DNA of 64,000 bases from Megaleporinus macrocephalus (lineage: Eukaryota; Chordata; Actinopteri; Characiformes; Anostomidae), in assembly GCA_021613375.1 (NCBI GenBank), contig CM038708.1:30880559-30944558 (forward strand), given 5' to 3'. A model generated the notes under the pieces. The model searched no databases, was not told the DNA's origin, and saw nothing but the letters and a program-made list of their open reading frames with translations. Position numbers and translations under genes: made by a program. Shown one piece after another: positions 63,238 to 64,000 of the stretch (within the stretch, counting starts at the first letter, position 1; each line of letters starts with the position of its first letter).

Positions 63238-63463
63238 TATATATATGTGTGTGTGTGTGTGGTTAATACAGTTGTGTAATGTTCTATAGTACATTTGTCT
63301 ATTTGTCTGAAAATAAAAAACAATTTAAGAAAGAAATTACATTTTGATACCTTCATATCTCACTTAAAGGAAGTGATTTGATTTATATCGTGATATATAT
63401 CGATATCAACTGATATGAAAAAAATAATCGTGATGAGATTTTTTCCCATATCGCCCAGCCCTA
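62273..63463. mobile_element. hAT-superfamily DNA transposon with 8-bp target duplication
   Basis: It starts TAGGGCTGGGCGATAAAACG and ends with TATCGCCCAGCCCTA, a 15-bp near-perfect terminal inverted repeat. The flanking octamers CAAGAGGT (left) and CAACAGGT (right) match at 7 of 8, the length expected for hAT insertion. Subterminal ATCGATA, CGATAACGATA and TATATCGATATC motifs fit hAT transposase-binding arrays. At 1,191 bp it is too short for a complete transposase. A minus-strand frame from 62,901 may be a degraded leader exon of one. Confidence 0.85.
63187..63282. repeat. Inverted repeat with (CA)n/(TG)n arms inside the hAT element
   Basis: ACATTACACAACTGTATTA at 63,187-63,205 is matched on the other side by TTAATACAGTTGTGTAATGT at 63,263-63,282. 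Between them a CA tract passes through TATATATA into a complementary TG tract. The whole 96 bases can fold into one long hairpin. Confidence 0.85.
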
Positions 63464-63471
63464 CAACAGGT

Positions 63472-64000
63472 TCAGTTACCGTTGCGTTTACTCTTGCTTT
63501 CTTTGTTTACTCAAATCATCTAACCGGGATCAGAACCTTTAACATGGCTAACTACAGGTTAGAACACGCCATCGGGGCAGCACTACTTCCTCATCCTCTC
63601 ATATTGGACTGATTCAACTCGACACCACAGTGACTCACTATCACCTAATTATGAGAAGGGACGAGCCGGGTCTAGCTAGTTTGCATGCTAACATCAGTAG
63701 ATATCTCTGCAGGATCTCAGACTGATCTAAGATAAGTGAGCTCTGATCTGATTGGCTGTGCTGTATTCGGCTTCATATATGTGGGTGAATGTAAATTAAA
63801 CAATTTGTTTATATATGCACTGTGGAGTGAATGGTAAATGTTGCAGCTTTAACAATGTTTACTTCAGATTCCATTATTTAAAAAAAGGCAAGAAAGTAGG
63901 TTTTCCATGATGTGGAACCATTTAAATGGTGCTTGTGGTGTTTCCACAAATAATTTTGTAATGTTTGAAACGGTGCTATCTTAGGTGTGCTGGTTTTAAA
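63472..64000. other. Intergenic, nothing recognised
   Basis: Sequence beyond the hAT element to the window end. No gene or repeat that I can name. Confidence 0.5.

Overview
This is a ray-finned fish (teleost) nuclear genomic window. It has vertebrate genes split by many GT-AG introns, abundant di- and trinucleotide microsatellites, and decayed L2-type LINE, Tc1/mariner and hAT-type DNA transposons. Several dispersed repeats resemble families I recall from otophysan fishes (characins and catfishes), so an otophysan is my best guess. That guess rests on memory, not on a search.

Two protein-coding genes are well supported. The plus strand from 14,894 to 53,167 carries a complete PDE5A (cGMP-specific 3',5'-cyclic phosphodiesterase, GAF-A/GAF-B/catalytic domain). 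I rebuilt it as 21 coding exons, 2,598 nt, 865 residues plus stop, with all splice phases consistent and all introns GT-AG. The minus strand from 60,917 down to 56,171 carries a complete MAD2L1 (spindle-checkpoint HORMA protein) in five coding exons, 202 residues. The two genes are convergent, with about 3 kb between their stop codons. As I recall, PDE5A and MAD2L1 are also close neighbours on human chromosome 4q, so this looks like conserved vertebrate synteny. The gene products act in unrelated processes (cGMP hydrolysis; mitotic checkpoint).

Layout: 1-4.6 kb is a minus-strand, near full-length but frameshifted L2-clade LINE. 4.6-14.7 kb is gene-poor upstream sequence with microsatellites, a 26-bp perfect palindrome, an about 0.9-kb degenerate 21-bp minisatellite and dispersed repeats. 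14.1-14.9 kb holds a duplicated, CpG-depleted copy of PDE5A promoter-proximal sequence followed by the CpG-rich promoter. 14.9-53.2 kb is PDE5A; its introns hold a nested pair of Tc1-like elements (25.6-27.2 kb), a 954-bp hAT-like element (29.0-29.9 kb), a 2.6-kb 30-bp minisatellite (32.2-34.8 kb) and LINE/Tc1 debris (50.2-50.7 kb). 56.0-61.1 kb is MAD2L1 with a hAT-like insertion in intron 4 and an NRF1-type site in its promoter. 61.2-64 kb is repeat-rich, including a hAT element at 62,273-63,463 with near-perfect 8-bp target duplications.

I found no RNA gene, CRISPR array or evidence for a new multi-gene system. The unusual content is structural: nested transposons, polarised minisatellites, a promoter duplication and a transposon-borne hairpin.
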